In this document: piece by piece, positions 7,395-14,942 of the stretch | Layout of the letters: each line of letters starts with the position of its first letter | How positions within the stretch are numbered: position 1 is the stretch's first letter | From: Chitinophaga pinensis | GTDB lineage: Bacteria > Bacteroidota > Bacteroidia > NS11-12g > UBA955 | Length of the DNA: 46,433 nt | Direction: 5' to 3' | NCBI GenBank assembly: GCA_945871905.1 | Contig: CAMBXL010000016.1 | Span: 1-46,433, forward strand | Made by a program: the position numbers and the translations under genes | Notes under the pieces: model-generated | What the model saw: the letters and a program-made list of their open reading frames with translations, nothing else | Told to the model about the DNA's origin: nothing | Database searches by the model: none

Positions 7395-7864
7395 TTGTAG
7401 TTATTGGTTAAGTTAATAGTTAAAGGTTATTAGTCCCGATAGCTATCGGGAAATGGTTAATAGTTAATAGTTTCACACGGTTCAGCTTGAGGTTAATAAA
7501 ATGATTGTTTGCTTGTCATATTGATTTTTGCAAATAAATATATTCTACAAATAGTTGAAATTTGGTTCAAGTAATGTACTCTAATTCTTTCATAATTCTC
7601 AAAATTTAAAGTCAATAGCAATGATATTTAACTAGATTTTTTTTAAATTAATTGAAAATCATTATTTGAGAGATTTTTTTATTTTCATCATCTTTTGATT
7701 AGGGAAAAGATTAAAATCAAGTAATTGGGTTTTCAACCTAATTTAATCATGTAAGAATCGATTTTTATTTTATAATTACTAATGTCTTAATGTTAAATAA
7801 ATTGCACTCATAAACGGAATGTATTTACTAGTATTTTGTTTTACAATTTAAAAATAATATCAAA
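7395..7864. other. Long AT-rich intergenic region with palindrome
   Basis: About 470 bp between divergent genes. It contains the 16-bp palindrome at 7435-7450, flanked by repeats of GTTAATAGTTAA (around 7411 and 7457-7470). No ORF with recognisable coding character was seen in the rest. Promoter boxes for the downstream copper-protein gene were not clear. Confidence 0.5.
7435..7450. repeat. 16-bp perfect palindrome CCCGATAGCTATCGGG
   Basis: Self-complementary over all 16 bases. Related in core (CCGAT...ATCGG) to the palindromes at 28-40 and 114-132. It has no T-run beside it, so it is not an obvious terminator. Similar short palindromes are familiar in intergenic regions of flavobacterial genomes; their role is not established. 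Confidence 0.8.
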
Positions 7865-8215
7865 ATGACAATTTTAGAAAAAGCAATCGAATCTTGTATC
7901 AAGTGTATGAATAGTTGTGAAATGAATATCAAAAATGGACATAATTCAGGCAATTTTACATTCATACACCATTGTAGGGATTGCGCTGATGTATGTAACC
8001 TTTGTATTAGATTCAGTGCCCGAGATTCTGTTTATACCAAAAAAATAATGGCATTGTGTGTTGAAATTTGTAATGTTTGCTCCGTTGAGTGTCATAAAAA
8101 TGAAGCCCATCATCCAACCTCTATGGCTTGTGCTATGGCTTGTTTGAAATGTGCTGAGGATTGCAAAAATTACATTCAAGAAGCCATTAAAAATGATGTT
8201 ACAATGGTGATTTAG
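7865..8215 (+). CDS. Cys-rich four-helix bundle copper-binding protein (DUF326/Csp-like)
   Basis: 116 aa, no signal peptide, 15 cysteines arranged as CxxC/CxxxC pairs along four predicted helices: CIKCMNSC, CRDCADVCNLC, CVEICNVCSVEC and CAMACLKCAEDC. This pattern matches the DUF326 family that includes the cytosolic copper storage protein Csp3, where Cys-lined helices bind many Cu(I) ions inside the bundle. Copper storage or buffering in the cytoplasm is inferred from family resemblance. It is a single gene with a terminator at 8234. A frameshifted HMA-type metallochaperone remnant lies far away at 45812. Confidence 0.85.
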   Translation: MTILEKAIESCIKCMNSCEMNIKNGHNSGNFTFIHHCRDCADVCNLCIRFSARDSVYTKKIMALCVEICNVCSVECHKNEAHHPTSMACAMACLKCAEDCKNYIQEAIKNDVTMVI

Positions 8216-8233
8216 TCATAAAGTAGTACCAAT

Positions 8234-8261
8234 AAAAAAGCCCCATGATTGGGGCTTTTTT
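8234..8261. terminator. Bidirectional terminator between Csp-like gene and fabI
   Basis: Stem AAAAAAGCCCC / GGGGCTTTTTT with a six-base loop, T-run on both strands. It serves two convergent genes. Confidence 0.9.
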
Positions 8262-8282
8262 ATAATTTATTTTTAAGGTTTA

Positions 8283-9092
8283 TTATTCGCTAATTTTGGC
8301 TACTACATCCATTAAGTCATTACTTATTCCAGTAAAACTAAATCCACCGTCGTGAAACAGGTTTTGCATTGTTACGTAACGGGTGTAATCGCTAAACAAT
8401 GAAATACAGTATTCTGCGCACGATTCAGCGCTCGCATTTCCCAAAGGACTCATTTTGTCTGCATAAGTATAAAAAGCATCAAAACCACCAACACCACTTC
8501 CTGCGGTTGTCATAGTCGGGCTTTGACTGATTGTGTTTACTCTAACTTTTTTGGCTTTACCGAAGTGGTAACCAAAGCTTCTTGCAAAACTCTCTAATAA
8601 AGATTTTGCTTCGGCCATTTCATTGTAATCAGGGAATACTCTTTGTGCAGCTATGTATGTTAATCCAACTATACTTCCCCATTCTTTCATTGCATCTTTT
8701 TGGTATAAAGTCTGCATCAATCTATGGAATGAAATAGCTGAAATGTCAAGTGTTTTGTGCATAAAGTCATAATTAAGGTCGGTGTAAGGGTTTTTCTTTC
8801 TTACATTCAAACTCATGCCTATGCTATGTAATACAAAGTCTAGCTGACCGAATTTAGCTATTGCAGCATCAATTAATTTAGTCATGTCTTCCTGAACTGA
8901 TACGTCGCAAGGAATAACTTCCGAATTGGTTTTTGCGGCTAACTCATTGATAGTTCCCATTCTCAATGCAATTGGTGCATTGGTCAAGATAAATTCAGCG
9001 CCTTCCTTGTGTGCCAATTCTGCCACTTTCCATGCGATAGATTTGGTGTCAAGTGCACCAAAAATAATTCCTTTTTTTCCTTTTAATATCAT
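8283..9092 (-). CDS. fabI: Enoyl-[acyl-carrier-protein] reductase (NADH)
   Basis: 269-aa FabI, last reductive step of each fatty-acid elongation cycle. The NADH-binding motif is GALDTKSIAW (12-21), the FabI variant of GxxxxxSxA. The catalytic pair is Y156 and K163 in YNEMAEAK, with Y146 upstream, at the numbering of E. coli FabI. LHSIGMS (88-94) completes the cofactor pocket. Length is standard. The gene starts 8 bp after the stop of the T9SS gene at 9101, so it may be in that transcript. A possible weak own promoter is TAAACTTG, 17 nt before the ATG. Confidence 0.95.
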   Translation of the reverse strand: MILKGKKGIIFGALDTKSIAWKVAELAHKEGAEFILTNAPIALRMGTINELAAKTNSEVIPCDVSVQEDMTKLIDAAIAKFGQLDFVLHSIGMSLNVRKKNPYTDLNYDFMHKTLDISAISFHRLMQTLYQKDAMKEWGSIVGLTYIAAQRVFPDYNEMAEAKSLLESFARSFGYHFGKAKKVRVNTISQSPTMTTAGSGVGGFDAFYTYADKMSPLGNASAESCAEYCISLFSDYTRYVTMQNLFHDGGFSFTGISNDLMDVVAKISE

Positions 9093-9100
9093 ACGTCTAA

Positions 9101-11080
9101 TTAATTTGCAAGTTTAATAATAGGAACCGAGATTTCAATGTCATTTTCGTCTAAACATCTCAATATGTAAATTCCCTCAGGTAATTGTTCAATGTTGATA
9201 CTCAAATCATCTGTTTTGTTAACAGAAAATGATTTTCCAGTTCGGTCGTATATCATGAAGGAATGAAGCGATTCTTGATTGAACCTTATAATGCCTGTGC
9301 TTGGATTTGGGTAAAATTGAACGTTGTTTTTTGTGGTTGATTGAATTTTATTGCTGTGCTTTACAAAAGCTTTGGAGGCAGCACCCAAATTGAAATAGGA
9401 TCCCGAAGCGGTTGTTTCTTTTTTGATAGTATATACATAATAAGTGTAATCTCCACCTACATAATTGCTAGAATCAGTGTATACAGTGTCTTTGATAATA
9501 TAAGATGTCGCTTTAATGTAGATGTTTTTACTTGTATCTACTCTGTAAATAGTATAGCCATCAAAGTCTCCTTTTGGTTTGTTCCATTTTAGTGAAACTC
9601 TTTTGTTTACACTTGAAGCCGTTAGTCCTTTTACTGCAGGTAAATGTCTGTTACATAAGCTTGGGTCGCCCATTAATGCCATGTGTATAGAGTTTCCTGA
9701 GCCATTAAAGCCACCATCGAAGTAAAATGTTGTGTTGTTGAAAGATTCTACAGTCCCAAATCCAATGTTTTTACCTAATCCCATCGTGTGAATATACCAT
9801 TTAGGAATACCACCCCAAAAAGAGGCCAATGAACCTTTTGCTAATGGTGCTTTTAAAAAGTTGTTAGCAATATCCCAATCCCCAAAATAGCTTCCTGCTA
9901 ATATTGTAAAAATAGATTCAATAGAATCATTTACAAAACTAGTGGTGTTCCCAATACCACTGCATGAGTTATAACTGCCAGCACCACAACCATAAGACCA
10001 TAAGTAGCTGTTGCTTTTTAATGTGTTTATATAATCTTTGTTGTCAAAAATACTGTCTCTTGAAAAGAAGCCTGAAAAATTATGATAAGCAGTAGAGGCA
10101 AGGTTAAGCGATGTAAAATTATTGTCTATTAATGCTCTCTCTGTGGTTTTAGTTTGTCCTGTTCTCCATAAATGGTTTCTATTAAGGTAGTTTTTTGTCA
10201 ATACTGTGTCCGATTTTCCAAATGCTGTCATCCCAAATAAATCAACTCTACCCACTTCTAACTCAACTTTTGATGGGAATTTGACATGGTCGAACTTGCC
10301 ATCTTCACGTAAATTATGATGTCTTGTTTGTGCGCCAGTTGTCATAACTACTGAATTGTCTGTCCAATCTCTGTCTATATCCCCATAGTAACCATCTGCA
10401 GGCCAAGCACCTGTATGGTTGCCTTGTCCTTCAACGTGACCGTCTGGAGGAGGAAAGTTAGAGCCATCGCCAGTGTAACCGCCTGAATAAGGAACTGGAA
10501 CATGGCCCAATATAAATAGGGATGTTACGGGTTTGTTTTTTCTTGCATTAACGTGGTTTTTTAACTTATTTTTAACCTGTATAGCTGTTGAAGTTCTATT
10601 GACATATAATTTGCTTACTTGCCAACCTTCAGCTTCTAAATCATTGTATAGTCTATTGATTTCCAATGCCAATGGTCCCAAATAATTACTGTCTATTAAC
10701 AATACAATGCCACCTTTATATGGTGTTTCTTTCAATTCATTACCAACATAAATATATCCAAAAGACACAGCATTATTTCCATTAGCTGTTATTACTCTGT
10801 ATTCACATGATTGCCCTTTTTTAACATTAATGTCTTTGTAGGAAGTTGCGGTGGATGTTAATGTCGCAATTGGATTTCCCCAATCATATTTGTGTAGACT
10901 GTCTCTTTTATAAATCAAAATTTGTCCGGTAAATGTACCCGGCATGGCAGGCCAAGTAAGGTTGATGCCACTTGCATCTGCTGTTGCGTTAATCATTAAG
11001 ACTTGAGTTTTGGCAACTTGAGCTTCAACTTTAAGTAAGCCCAAAAGAGCCATTGTAAAAATTATGAGACTTTTTTTCAT
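9101..11080 (-). CDS. Secreted gingipain-fold (C25-like) protein with FN3 domains and T9SS C-terminal domain
   Basis: 659 aa. Signal peptide of about 20 residues, MKKSLIIFTMALLGLLKVEA. An FN3-like module (about 25-110) is followed by a caspase/gingipain-like region (about 120-470) with the pattern of peptidase C25: SLFILGHVPVP, DGYYGDID, LEVGRVDLFG. A second FN3 (about 480-570) and a FYPNPSTG T9SS sorting domain follow. At the place of the catalytic His-Gly the sequence reads SYGCGAGS. At the place of the Cys it reads ILAGSYFGDWD. The dyad therefore seems lost and the protein may be a non-proteolytic surface or adhesive relative. Fold by motif resemblance only. Start chosen for the clean signal peptide. 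Confidence 0.7.
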   Translation of the reverse strand: MKKSLIIFTMALLGLLKVEAQVAKTQVLMINATADASGINLTWPAMPGTFTGQILIYKRDSLHKYDWGNPIATLTSTATSYKDINVKKGQSCEYRVITANGNNAVSFGYIYVGNELKETPYKGGIVLLIDSNYLGPLALEINRLYNDLEAEGWQVSKLYVNRTSTAIQVKNKLKNHVNARKNKPVTSLFILGHVPVPYSGGYTGDGSNFPPPDGHVEGQGNHTGAWPADGYYGDIDRDWTDNSVVMTTGAQTRHHNLREDGKFDHVKFPSKVELEVGRVDLFGMTAFGKSDTVLTKNYLNRNHLWRTGQTKTTERALIDNNFTSLNLASTAYHNFSGFFSRDSIFDNKDYINTLKSNSYLWSYGCGAGSYNSCSGIGNTTSFVNDSIESIFTILAGSYFGDWDIANNFLKAPLAKGSLASFWGGIPKWYIHTMGLGKNIGFGTVESFNNTTFYFDGGFNGSGNSIHMALMGDPSLCNRHLPAVKGLTASSVNKRVSLKWNKPKGDFDGYTIYRVDTSKNIYIKATSYIIKDTVYTDSSNYVGGDYTYYVYTIKKETTASGSYFNLGAASKAFVKHSNKIQSTTKNNVQFYPNPSTGIIRFNQESLHSFMIYDRTGKSFSVNKTDDLSINIEQLPEGIYILRCLDENDIEISVPIIKLAN

Positions 11081-11088
11081 TTGTTAAT

Positions 11089-12471
11089 TTAATTTTTTAT
11101 TAATAATTCAACTTTGAATTGTTGATTTTGCTCTATTAGAACAAAATATTTTCCTGAACTTAATTTTTCTATTGAAACAGGAGAATTTTCTTGAATATAG
11201 CCAGATAAAAGTAGTTTGCCTTGAAGGTCAAAAATTCTATAAATGGAGTTGATTTCTATCTGTTCATTAAAAGTAATAAACCCTGAACTTGGATTTGGGT
11301 AAAAACTAATGCTGTTGTTTACTTCCGCAACTTTTAATGAAGTGTTGGCGTTTATAACTTCTATGAAGTTAGATTTAGTGGTGTCTCTGAATCCTGCCAA
11401 ATTGGTTCCTTTTAATCCCACTGAGTATAAGCCTGCAATATCCATCACAATTTGAGGGTTAGCGGAATTTCTATTGGTATTATTGACATATCGAACACCA
11501 TTACTAGGCGTTATTGTCCATTCGTATGTGTTGCCAAAATTTGGCGTAGTTGTGTTACTAAACTTAAAGGTGTCGGTTTGTCTAAAGCCTTTGGTTTTGT
11601 TTACATTAAAGTTGACACGAGGTCCAAACAATGAAGGTTGTGGTTTCCTGTAAATATCTCTGTAGCGAACTAAATTAGGAACAAATTGATTGTTTAAATT
11701 GGTACCTGTTACCTCTAAAACGGGAATTTTTTCAGTTTTGCTCAACCATTTGTATTCAATACGACTGTTAGGAAAACCAACAGTAATGGCCTGTTGACCT
11801 GGAATAGCCAAGCGCAAGGAGTCGATTTCTTCTACTCTTGATTTTACTTTGATACAGTTAACCGAATTAGCATAAGGAGTGCTTATTACACCCCAACCCT
11901 CAACGGTGTTTATACGGTATCCTTTTTGCTCAAAATTGCCCACATTGAAAAAAGAAACACCAAATGGAGTTGTTACTTTGAATGTTGATGAATCGTAATC
12001 ATTATAATTTAAAGGGAATTGGTATATCTCGTCTTTGTCGGAATATACACCCCCTGTTTTAAATGTTGTTCCCTGAATTGGAAGGGTAAATGCTGTGCCA
12101 ACGGCTCTCCAAGAATTGCTGTTTTTTTCAAAAAAGTTGTAAATGTCTTTAAACGCAAATTGACCTTGCCCAACGCTGTCCGCTATTTTGTATCCAAATG
12201 CGCCAAAAGGCAATCCAGATAAAATTAAACTAGCATAAGGGGTTTGGCTTAAGGTTTGGTATCTGTACAAATCTTGATTGTTGAATCCCAGATTCTTGTA
12301 ATCCCAATTGAAATTTGCTCCCGTTTGTGCAAAATTAAAGACACCAATGGGTGCATTTGTATATCGAATGGTGTCTCCACTGCTAGGCATGTCCGAACTG
12401 CTAATGCTTATTTGAGCATTAATCGTATAGATAGTGGAAAATAAAAATAGAAAAGTAAAGGCTTTAATCAT
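11089..12471 (-). CDS. Secreted protein with PKD-like domain and T9SS C-terminal domain
   Basis: 460 aa from the ATG at 12471, which opens the signal peptide MIKAFTFLFLFSTIYTINA before Q. A longer frame upstream would overlap the divergent gene. The N-terminal 290 residues match no family I recognise. A PKD/Ig-like module lies at about 290-375 (YEWTITPSNG, DIAGLYSVGLKGTN). The FYPNPSSG sorting domain closes the protein. Secretion by the T9SS is firm; the molecular role is unknown. It ends 8 bp before the C25-like gene and probably forms a transcript with it. The promoter lies in the 44-bp divergent region. Confidence 0.8.
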   Translation of the reverse strand: MIKAFTFLFLFSTIYTINAQISISSSDMPSSGDTIRYTNAPIGVFNFAQTGANFNWDYKNLGFNNQDLYRYQTLSQTPYASLILSGLPFGAFGYKIADSVGQGQFAFKDIYNFFEKNSNSWRAVGTAFTLPIQGTTFKTGGVYSDKDEIYQFPLNYNDYDSSTFKVTTPFGVSFFNVGNFEQKGYRINTVEGWGVISTPYANSVNCIKVKSRVEEIDSLRLAIPGQQAITVGFPNSRIEYKWLSKTEKIPVLEVTGTNLNNQFVPNLVRYRDIYRKPQPSLFGPRVNFNVNKTKGFRQTDTFKFSNTTTPNFGNTYEWTITPSNGVRYVNNTNRNSANPQIVMDIAGLYSVGLKGTNLAGFRDTTKSNFIEVINANTSLKVAEVNNSISFYPNPSSGFITFNEQIEINSIYRIFDLQGKLLLSGYIQENSPVSIEKLSSGKYFVLIEQNQQFKVELLIKN

Positions 12472-12515
12472 GGTTAATAAAAATGTAAAATTAATACTAT
12501 TTTTGAAAATTACAA
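12472..12515. promoter_or_regulatory. 44-bp divergent promoter region (PKD protein / M1 peptidase)
   Basis: Minus strand: -33 TTTG at 12513-12516, 19-nt spacer, -7 TAATTTTA at 12486-12493. Plus strand: -7 TATTTTTG at 12498-12505, 10 nt before the ATG at 12516. The two promoters interleave, so the two genes likely cannot be transcribed fully independently. Confidence 0.6.
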
Positions 12516-14879
12516 ATGAATTCAATTATACACCATAAACGTGCAGTCATTTTTGCATTGATTTTATTCTGTGGATCGATGTATGCCAATCGTACGGATA
12601 GTTTTTCTGTTAAGCACTCCAATATCAATTTGTCTATCAGGAATTTCTCTCAGAAAAAGATAAAAGGATTTACCATTCATAAACTCGTTTTAAAAGTATC
12701 AACCAATACTGTGGATTTCGATTTATCTGGTATGTCAATCGACTCAATTTTAACTGACAATAATTCTTTGGTCTTTTCAAGAATTGGCGATAGGGTTAAA
12801 ATTCAGTTGGGAAAAACCCTCCTTAAAAATGATACTTTGAACCTCGCAATCTATTACCAAGGCACACCTGCCGCCGATCCAAGTGGGTGGGGTGGTTTTT
12901 ATTTTACTGGCGATTATGCTTTCAATTTAGGTGTTGGTTTTCAGGTTAATCCCCATACTTATGGTCGTGCTTGGTTTCCTTGTATTGATGAATTTGATAT
13001 GAAAACCTCTTATTCATTGAACATTGAAACAGATACCAATTACATGGCTGCGGCTAATGGTATTTTGACTTCAGTTACAACATTGCCGAATTCAAAAATT
13101 TGGCATTACCATGAATCAGTTCCCATGTCAACTTATTTGGTTTCTGTGTCTGTTAGTAAATATTCTGTGGTAAATTCTAATTATCAAGGGATTAATTCTG
13201 AGTTTCCTGTATGGTTGATGAGTATTCCGGGTGATACTATCAAGGTTAAACAATCTTTTGTTAATTTGCCTAAAGCAATAGAAGCCTTCGAAAAAGCGTT
13301 TGGACCACAACTTTACAGTAAGGTTGGTTATAATATGGTGCCTTTTTCGGGTGGAGCTATGGAACATGCTGGAAATATTACCTATCCAGCCCCTTTTGCC
13401 AACGGAACTTTGAGCTACGAAACATTAATGGCTCACGAGTTGAGCCACCATTGGTGGGGTAATAATGTGACTTGTAAAACAGCTGAAGATATGTGGTTGA
13501 ATGAAGGTTGGGCTAGTTACTGCGAATATTTGTTTAATGAAGCTGTTTATGGCAAACCACTCTACAAATCTAGTATTTTAACTAACCATGTATTTGTATT
13601 GCGTTTCGCTCACGTAAGAGACCAAAATGTGTTTTCCATGACCAATATTCCTCACGAATATACCTACGGAAGTCATGTTTACAAAAAAGGTGCAGATGTT
13701 ATACATAGCCTAAGAGGAATTATGGGTGATTCTATTTTTTTTGAGGCCTGTAAATCCTATCATCAGGTTTATAAGCTCTCCAATGCAAGTACCAATGATT
13801 TAATGACAGTTTTTAAACAATTCGGAGGAGACAAAGTGGAAGCTTTCTTTCAAAATTTTGTTTATGAAAAAGGCTTTCCTCACGTTATTATTCAAAAACA
13901 AATACATTCTCAACAAAATGCAAAAAACAAATTGAAGTTTTTTACTTATCAAAATCCTAAGTTTACAACCCGACTATACAAAAACATGCCGATGGAAGTG
14001 TTCTTCTTCAAAAATGCCAATCAGTTTGAAAAACGCACTATTACTATTAACAACCAAACAGATTCTTTTGAAGTGGAATTGCCATTTAAACCTGTTTTTG
14101 TGTGTTTAGATTACGATGAAAAATGGAGTGATGCCATAACAGACAGGGTTTTGCATACTAATTTAATAGGAGCATTTGATTTGCCTGAAACATTTTCAAA
14201 AGTGATATTTCAAAAAAACATTGATTCATCCTTCGTTAGGGTAGAACACCATTGGGTTGGTCCGGAATTATACCGAACCACTTCACCATACAAAAGCCAA
14301 TCGAGATACTACACTGTGGATGGTATTTACCACGACTCAGTGGTGTTTGATTTGGAAATTAGTTATGATGGCAGAAGATCAGGAAGTTCGGTAGGTTATC
14401 TCGACCAAGACTTAATTAATGTTACCGAAGATAGTTTAACGGTAATGTACCGAGCATTCCCCGGAGATTATTGGAGGGTTTGGCCACAATTGTCTTTTGC
14501 CAGAGGCGGTTTGTTTGACAAGCAAGGTAAAGTCACTGTGAAAAATGCCGCAAAAGGGGATTATGTATTGGCTATATATGACAAAAGGTTGGGGTTGCCT
14601 CAAATTATTGATTTAGATAGTGTTAAATACAATTGGCATGTGTCTCCAAATCCTGCAAAAAATAAAATTACAATTCGATTTGACTGCCCAACCTGCCCTT
14701 CAATGAATAGCTTTGTTGAGATAAAAAGTATTAAAGGAGAGTCGTTGAAAAGAATAACTCGAAAATCAGGAATACCAGAAATAAGCATAGACATTAGCGA
14801 TTTAAGCAGTGGAGTTTACATTGTAAAATATTACAGTAAAGGCTTTTCAGAAACCAAAAAAATTATCATTGAAAAATAA
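12516..14879 (+). CDS. M1-family aminopeptidase with T9SS C-terminal domain
   Basis: 787 aa. A signal peptide of about 24 residues ends CGSMYA. The gluzincin zinc site HELSH (H307, E308, H311) is followed 18 residues later by E330 in NEGW. The exopeptidase motif GAMEN appears as GAMEHAGN. The C-terminal sorting domain starts VSPNPAKNK (about 707) and ends GVYIVKYYSKGFSETKKIIIEK-like. It should act outside the cell on N-terminal residues of peptides. It is divergent from the PKD gene, and with the M43 and C25-like genes it forms a stretch rich in exported proteins. Confidence 0.92.
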   Translation: MNSIIHHKRAVIFALILFCGSMYANRTDSFSVKHSNINLSIRNFSQKKIKGFTIHKLVLKVSTNTVDFDLSGMSIDSILTDNNSLVFSRIGDRVKIQLGKTLLKNDTLNLAIYYQGTPAADPSGWGGFYFTGDYAFNLGVGFQVNPHTYGRAWFPCIDEFDMKTSYSLNIETDTNYMAAANGILTSVTTLPNSKIWHYHESVPMSTYLVSVSVSKYSVVNSNYQGINSEFPVWLMSIPGDTIKVKQSFVNLPKAIEAFEKAFGPQLYSKVGYNMVPFSGGAMEHAGNITYPAPFANGTLSYETLMAHELSHHWWGNNVTCKTAEDMWLNEGWASYCEYLFNEAVYGKPLYKSSILTNHVFVLRFAHVRDQNVFSMTNIPHEYTYGSHVYKKGADVIHSLRGIMGDSIFFEACKSYHQVYKLSNASTNDLMTVFKQFGGDKVEAFFQNFVYEKGFPHVIIQKQIHSQQNAKNKLKFFTYQNPKFTTRLYKNMPMEVFFFKNANQFEKRTITINNQTDSFEVELPFKPVFVCLDYDEKWSDAITDRVLHTNLIGAFDLPETFSKVIFQKNIDSSFVRVEHHWVGPELYRTTSPYKSQSRYYTVDGIYHDSVVFDLEISYDGRRSGSSVGYLDQDLINVTEDSLTVMYRAFPGDYWRVWPQLSFARGGLFDKQGKVTVKNAAKGDYVLAIYDKRLGLPQIIDLDSVKYNWHVSPNPAKNKITIRFDCPTCPSMNSFVEIKSIKGESLKRITRKSGIPEISIDISDLSSGVYIVKYYSKGFSETKKIIIEK

Positions 14880-14904
14880 ATTTAATATCTTGTTGAAACA
14901 TAGA

Positions 14905-14936
14905 TTTTAAATAAACCCCGAAAGACCTTAATTTTG
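14905..14936 (+). promoter_or_regulatory. Promoter of purL with ultra-short leader
   Basis: -7 TAATTTTG at 14929-14936, a weak -33 TTTT at 14905-14908 (spacer 20 nt), and 6 nt to the ATG at 14943. The TTG inside the -7 box is in frame with purL and should not be taken as its start. Confidence 0.7.
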
Positions 14937-14942
14937 CACAAA

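Noticed and set aside
13128-13367. Minus-strand frame inside the M1 peptidase
   Set aside because: Antisense shadow of a conserved enzyme; composition is not protein-like.
14934-14942. TTG start for purL (similar upstream TTG starts at 20573 and 25578)
   Set aside because: The TTGs at 14934 and 20573 are the end of a -7 promoter box, and that at 25578 lies upstream of the -33 box; an ATG follows at the expected place in each case.
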